The position numbers were made by a program, and so were the translations under genes. The notes beneath the pieces were generated by a model. The model was not told where the DNA came from and did not search any database. It saw only the letters and a list, made by a program, of their open reading frames with translations. Shown here piece by piece: positions 59,346-64,000 of a DNA stretch of 64,000 nucleotides (the stretch's first letter is position 1; the number at the start of each line of letters is the position of its first letter). Origin of the DNA: Arachis hypogaea (Eukaryota; Streptophyta; Magnoliopsida; Fabales; Fabaceae); contig NC_092054.1 in NCBI RefSeq assembly GCF_003086295.3, forward strand, positions 13,961,878 through 14,025,877, read 5' to 3'.

Positions 59346-60532
59346 ATTGACACCCATCCGAGCAGTGTGCTCATGAAAACTTTAGGGGTCAATCCCTTGG
59401 TAATGGGTCTGCTAGCATATACTCTGTTCCTATATGTCCTATGGAAATCTGTTTTTCTTAAACTTTCTCCTTGACAACTAAGAACTTGATGTCTGTATGC
59501 TTCGATTTTGCCAAGCTCTTATTGTTATTGGAGTATAGTACTGCTGACTTATTGTCACAAAATATCTTTAATGGCCGTTCAATGTCATCTACTATATGAA
59601 GCTTAGTGACAAAGTTTCGCAACCATATGCCATGAAATCGAAATCGGAATCAGAGTTCCTAATGATCTCCAAATTTTCTGATCTCCGATAAATAAGCATG
59701 TAATCATTTGTTCTCTTTAAACAACGCATTACGTGTTTAACAGCTATCCAATGATCCATATTCGGATTGCTCAAGTATCTACCCAATACTCCCACTATAA
59801 ATGATATATCGGGATGTATGTAGACTTGAGCATACATTAAATTCCCTAGTGCTGATGCATAAGGCTTATCATGCATTGCTGTCCTCTCAAGATCATTTTT
59901 AGGGCATTGCTTAAGACTGAACTTGTCTCCTTTAACTACGGGTGTGTCCATTGGTCTACAACCTTCTATGACATATCTACATAAAATCTTTTCGATATAG
60001 TTCTTTTGTGACAATCCAAGAATACCTTGAGAGTAATCTCTTAGTATCTCAATTCCTAATACAAAAGAGGCATCACCAAGATCTTTCATTTCGAATTTGT
60101 CCGATAGAAATTTCTTAGTTTCATGCAATAAGCCTATATCGTTATTGGCAAGTAGAATGTCATCAACATATAAGACCAAAAAGATATTTACTCCCACTGA
60201 ACTTGCGGTATACACATTTCTCTATAATATTTACCTCAAAACCATGAGGTAATGACTTAATTAAACTTGTGATACCATTAACGGGAAGCTTGTTTGAGAC
60301 CATAGATGGATTTTCTCCTTTTTCTATTGGATCTCCTTAATGACACTTCTTGAGGTTGTTGAGCTTGCTGTATGGGTTGGAGTTGAGGAGGATTCTCATT
60401 ATTTTCCTGTACTGTAGCAGTATCTTGAGCAACAACAATATTCTCATTGTTCTCTTGTACTATAGCTGGATTTACAGCAAGATTCTCATTGTGCTCTTGT
60501 ACTATAACTGTATCTTGAACAATAATAGGCAC
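59346..60532 (-). pseudogene. E6 linker, truncated RT and RNase H remnant
   Basis: Linker and joint SNRKRRKSIYGLKQASR at 60278-60532, then RT with VLYVDDILLANND, KFEMKDLGD and FVLGIEIL, then DISFIVGVLGRYLSN and SDSDFDF at 59592-60215. This is the only unit that keeps the canonical YVDD; the others have HVDD. It still has both shared deletions. Confidence 0.88.
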
Positions 60533-60552
60533 AAGGTCTTGATCATTGTCAG

Positions 60553-61663
60553 TTATAGAATCCTCATCAAAAGCAACATTCCTAATATTTCCTTCCCCTC
60601 CAAACTCAACATCCTCAAGAAATCTCGCATTTCCCGTCTCAAAACAATAGATCTTGATGCAGGATTGTAAAACTTGTACCCCCGTGAACGCTCAACGAAA
60701 CCAACAAAGTAGCAACTAATTGTCCTTGAGTCCAATTTTCTTTCATGCAGCCTATAAGGTCGCGCCTCAGCTGGACATTCCCAAATATGCAAATGCTTTA
60801 TACTAGGCCTTTTTCCAGTCCAAATTTCATATGGGGTTTTGTTAACTGCTTTGCTTGGCACCCTATTAAGGATGTACACTGCGGTCTTTAAGGCTTCTCC
60901 CCAGAGTCATTCAGGCAAGGAAGAATGACTAATCATACTTCTCACCATGTCTTTAAGAGTTCGGTTCCTTCGCTCTGCAACACCATTCGTGCTAGGTTTG
61001 CCTGGCATAGTGTATTGCGGAACAATACCACACTCCTCTAGGAAAAGAGCAAAAGGCCCAGGACGTTGCTCACCTGAACCGTCATATCTTCCGTAGTATT
61101 CACCACCACGATCAGATTTGACAGCTTTAATTTTCTTTCCAAGTTGAAGTTCAACTTCAGCTTTGAAAGACTTGAAAACATCCAAGGCTTGGGACTTTTC
61201 ATGAATATAGATACCCGTAACGAGAGTAATCATCTATGAACGTAATAAAGTACCGTTGTCCATTCCAAGAGACAGTAGGGAATGGGCCTCATATATCGGT
61301 ATGTATTAGTTCTAAGACATCTTTAGCTCTCTCGGCACCTAATTTCCTTTCGTTTGTCCTTTTCCCCTTTATACACTCAATGCAGACTTCAAAGTCTGCC
61401 AAATTTAGGGGTCCAAGAATTCCATCCGACACGAGCCTCTGAATTCTCTGTTTAGAGATGTGGCCTAGCCGTTTGTGCCATAATGATGCCGAATTCTCAT
61501 TCAGTTTTTGTTTTATACCCGTTTGCAGTATTTCATTATTATAGGAATTTAAGTTAAGCCTATATAGATTATCCACCAAATGACCAGAGCAAATATTATT
61601 CGAATTGTAAAAGAGACTGACTTTATTGTCTCCGAATGAACAAAAATAACCTGATTTGTCCAA
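60553..61663 (-). pseudogene. E6 integrase region in three frames
   Basis: Pre-integrase and LIHTDI at 61289-61663, core with KSDRGGEYY and [10 protein letters not shown] at 60907-61233, and [11 protein letters not shown] at 60553-60879. A small deletion near 61205 and a TGA near 60905 separate the parts. Confidence 0.86.
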
Positions 61664-62447
61664 CGAGAAACAGAAACCAAATTTCGTCTAAATGACGGTA
61701 CATAAAATGTCTCTAATAAATCCAAGTAAAATCCACTCGTGGAACATAATCTAAAGGTTCCTATAGCTTCGACTGCAACTATATTGCTGTCTGCCATGTA
61801 GATGTATCTTTCAGCATCACTTGGCGGTCGACTCCACAGGCAACCCTGCATAGTGACACTTACATGAGTAGTAGCAGCAGAATCTACCCACCAAGTATCA
61901 ACAGGTGCATAACTTAAACTAGCCTCAGAACAAACGAAAGTAAGAATTATACCCTTCTTTACACGCCAAGTGGCATATTTGGTACAATCCTTCTTCATGT
62001 GTCCCACCTTCTTACAGAAGAAACAGGTTGAAACTTGATCCTGTTTCTTAGCCTTTTTCTGCTGAGAAGGCGCATCCGCAGTAGTATCACGCTTTCTTTA
62101 TACTAAGAAGATAAAGCCATGTGAACACTGAATTTCTTAGTAAAGAATTTCTCAACATCCTTTAGGAACTGTTTGGCATCTTTATCCTCAGTAATTGAGC
62201 CCCGAAACACCTCAGGAATTGAGCGTTTCATGATCATAATGCTAATTCAATTGGATCTCTCCCACTTCTCTATTTTAACCTCATTGAGGTTTTCCGGAGT
62301 GGAAGTGGGTTTCTCCTCTCGAAGAGCTATATCTAGATCCATACAACCGAGGACAATCTCCACGGTATTTTTCCAAACTTTAAAGTTTGAACCATTCAGC
62401 ATAGGAATACTGCGAATTTGCGCAGAAATATTGGTAGCTAAAGCCAT
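61549..62447 (-). pseudogene. E6 gag with about 300 bp deletion, protease kept
   Basis: Gag starts [20 protein letters not shown] at 62447 but the middle of gag is deleted at about 62130, joining the region near [10 protein letters not shown] directly to the part before the knuckle. The CCHC region and protease [12 protein letters not shown] remain open at 61549-62007. Confidence 0.86.
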
Positions 62448-62474
62448 AGTTTCTGGATTATAACAAAAGAACAT

Positions 62475-63701
62475 GCAGTAAATATTAGTTATTTAATGGG
62501 TAAAATCCATATTGAGATATCTAGCACAACATTAATTTTCAATCTTTGGATAGAAAAATTAACTGTAAGTGATACTCTCATTGCAGTAATCAAATATTGT
62601 CAAAATTCCTGTCACACATTAAGTCTTTCTTTGGACCGACTTAATGCGCACATGGAGACTTAAACTTCGCAACATATTTATAACCGCATATATTTTCTAT
62701 TAATTGGCCAAACAATAACCTTCTTTGGGCCGATTATTGATCGCATAATTAATAGGAAATAAACAAAAGTGTGCAATGCTTATTTTTTGGCCAAACAATA
62801 AACTTCCTTTTGGCCGATTATTGTTTGCATAAATAATAAGTATTACTTTATTCTTAGTTACCCAAATATTTATTTACCATTAATATGTGTATGTAATTCG
62901 GCCAAATATAGGCCTTCCTTTGGGCCGACCAATATTCGCATGAATTACATATCACCATATTCCTTATGTTTTGAATAAATCAATTTTCACAAAGAGGCTA
63001 CTTTGGCAGCATAATTTTCAATCAATTTATTCCAAACTAAATCTTTATAAAATTGATGGGTACAATAATCCAAATTGTTACTAATTTTCTTATGTAACAA
63101 TTAAAAAAATATTTTATGCAACAAAAATTAAAATACTTATATACCATAAAATTATAAGACACAATATAAATAACCATATAATATTGTGTGACCTTCTTAT
63201 TATACACATATTTAAATATTGCTAATATTATTGTGAAATAAAATTGAACTCACAATATGCCATAAAAGGAATTAAATTTTTAATAAATAAATATGTATAA
63301 CACCAAAAACAAAAATAATAAAAGGAAACTTAATCCTTAATATTTCAGAATGAGTTACCAAGTTTATAAGTATCGTTATACATATATATATATACAAAAA
63401 TTAAAACATGCTTATATTACATTATCAGCCCACAAGAATATATGTATATATAAATGGCTGAAAAGGTAAGCAAGTTTAACGCAAACAATATATATATAAT
63501 ATACAAGAGGGCATATCCATGGATATATATGTTTATACGTATCAATTTATATATATACATTGATGCGCGCACACAGTGCAAACAAGTTCATATCATACGT
63601 ATGCGTGTTACAATGTCACAACGTAAACAGCATACATATATATTGATTCGATAATAATAAAAAAATAAAAAATTAAATATTTTCGATGACTAAATTATGG
63701 A
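62475..63701 (-). other. E6 leader with four hairpins
   Basis: Hairpins at 62617-62951 with the same loop motif (one copy reads CCTTTTGGCCGA). The distal part resembles E2/E3 at first and is then unique, AT-rich and non-coding. Confidence 0.7.
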
Positions 63702-63715
63702 TGGCTCTGATACCA
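63702..63715 (-). other. E6 primer binding site (tRNA-iMet)
   Basis: TGGTATCAGAGCCA on the minus strand, two bases from LTR-G. Confidence 0.92.
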
Positions 63716-63717
63716 CA

Positions 63718-64000
63718 TGTTAGAATAAATTAATTTTAATATTCCAGATCATCCATATTGAATCACCAAAAATATATATATCATAATGCGGAAGCATACC
63801 TGAATTCATAAACATGAATCATACGATCGGAAGAGTTTGGATCTTGTGGTTCTTTCGATCTTCCTCAACCAAAGCCTTCTGTATTCCTAGGAGGCTGAAC
63901 TGCAACTCTTTTGATGGGGAAAGAGCAACAAAGGCGGCTTTGGCAAATTGGGGACCGAAACCTTGAAGGTCTATTTATATTTGAGCATGGCACCCATTAA
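63718..64000 (-). repeat. Copia LTR-G, cut by window end
   Basis: First 283 bp of an LTR of the LTR-F subtype (TGTTAGAAT). TATA box at 63971-63979. Whether the array goes on to a seventh unit cannot be seen. Confidence 0.92.

Larger units (their letters stand above)
26456..64000 (-). mobile_element. Head-to-tail array of Ty1/copia retrotransposons sharing LTRs (six internal regions)
   Basis: Seven LTRs (six of 557-558 bp complete, the last cut by the window end) alternate with six internal regions E1-E6, all on the minus strand, with no host DNA between units: each LTR is followed at once by the PPT of one unit and preceded at once by the PBS of the other. Domain order on the minus strand is gag, CCHC knuckle, protease, integrase, RT, RNase H, the order of Ty1/copia. 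All units are broken by stops and frameshifts and share two internal deletions in pol. A gypsy-like solo LTR sits in E2 and a MITE in E1. The array continues past 64000. Confidence 0.93.

Noticed and set aside
1..64000. tRNA, rRNA or other structural RNA genes
   Set aside because: The only tRNA-like strings are the 12-14 base primer binding sites next to LTRs; no cloverleaf or rRNA segment was seen.

Overview
The window is nuclear DNA of a dicot plant, almost entirely built from transposable elements; it holds no bacterial or organellar signal. Spliced genes with GT-AG introns, tRNA-iMet primer sites of plant LTR retrotransposons, a CACTA element and a plant-mobile-domain (PMD) protein all point to a flowering plant. 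The PMD protein and the style of the repeats look most like legumes and, from memory of such proteins, Arachis (peanut); that assignment is inference and was not searched.

Layout. (1) 1-3230: a PMD-domain gene with four exons sits between long terminal inverted repeats made of nested palindromes, so it is probably an element-borne gene; two in-frame TAG codons cut its 3' part. (2) 3230-4101: AT-rich, non-coding, diverged repeats and one Stowaway-like MITE end. (3) 4107-21209: a non-autonomous LTR retrotransposon (LTR about 3.5 kb, internal region 3.25 kb without gag-pol, minus strand) present as LTR-internal-LTR-internal-LTR. The middle LTR is a left/right hybrid of the outer two, exactly what unequal crossing-over predicts. 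(4) 21376-26056: a 4.7 kb CACTA element with a CAA target duplication and subterminal repeat arrays. It has captured exon pieces of at least three host genes, all on the minus strand: QCR6 (the bc1 hinge subunit), a class III HD-ZIP factor and an ANP/NPK1-type MAPKKK. The first two join in frame by predicted splicing into a chimeric ORF of about 135 codons. (5) 26456-64000: a head-to-tail array of a Ty1/copia retrotransposon on the minus strand, with seven 557-558 bp LTRs (the last cut by the window end) and six internal regions (called E1 to E6 here, left to right) that share their LTRs. No copy is intact. All six share a deletion that removes the first half of reverse transcriptase and another that removes the middle of RNase H, so the founder was already defective. 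A 3.46 kb solo LTR of the family in (3) sits inside E2, and a 384 bp MITE sits inside E1.

How the parts relate: this is a nested, recombination-rich intergenic block. Two unrelated LTR families both show shared-LTR tandem structure, and a third event produced a solo LTR, so LTR-LTR recombination has been the main shaping force. The most novel signals are the in-frame chimeric transcription unit in the CACTA element, the copia array with mosaic members, and a series of hairpins with different stems but one conserved loop motif in every copia leader.
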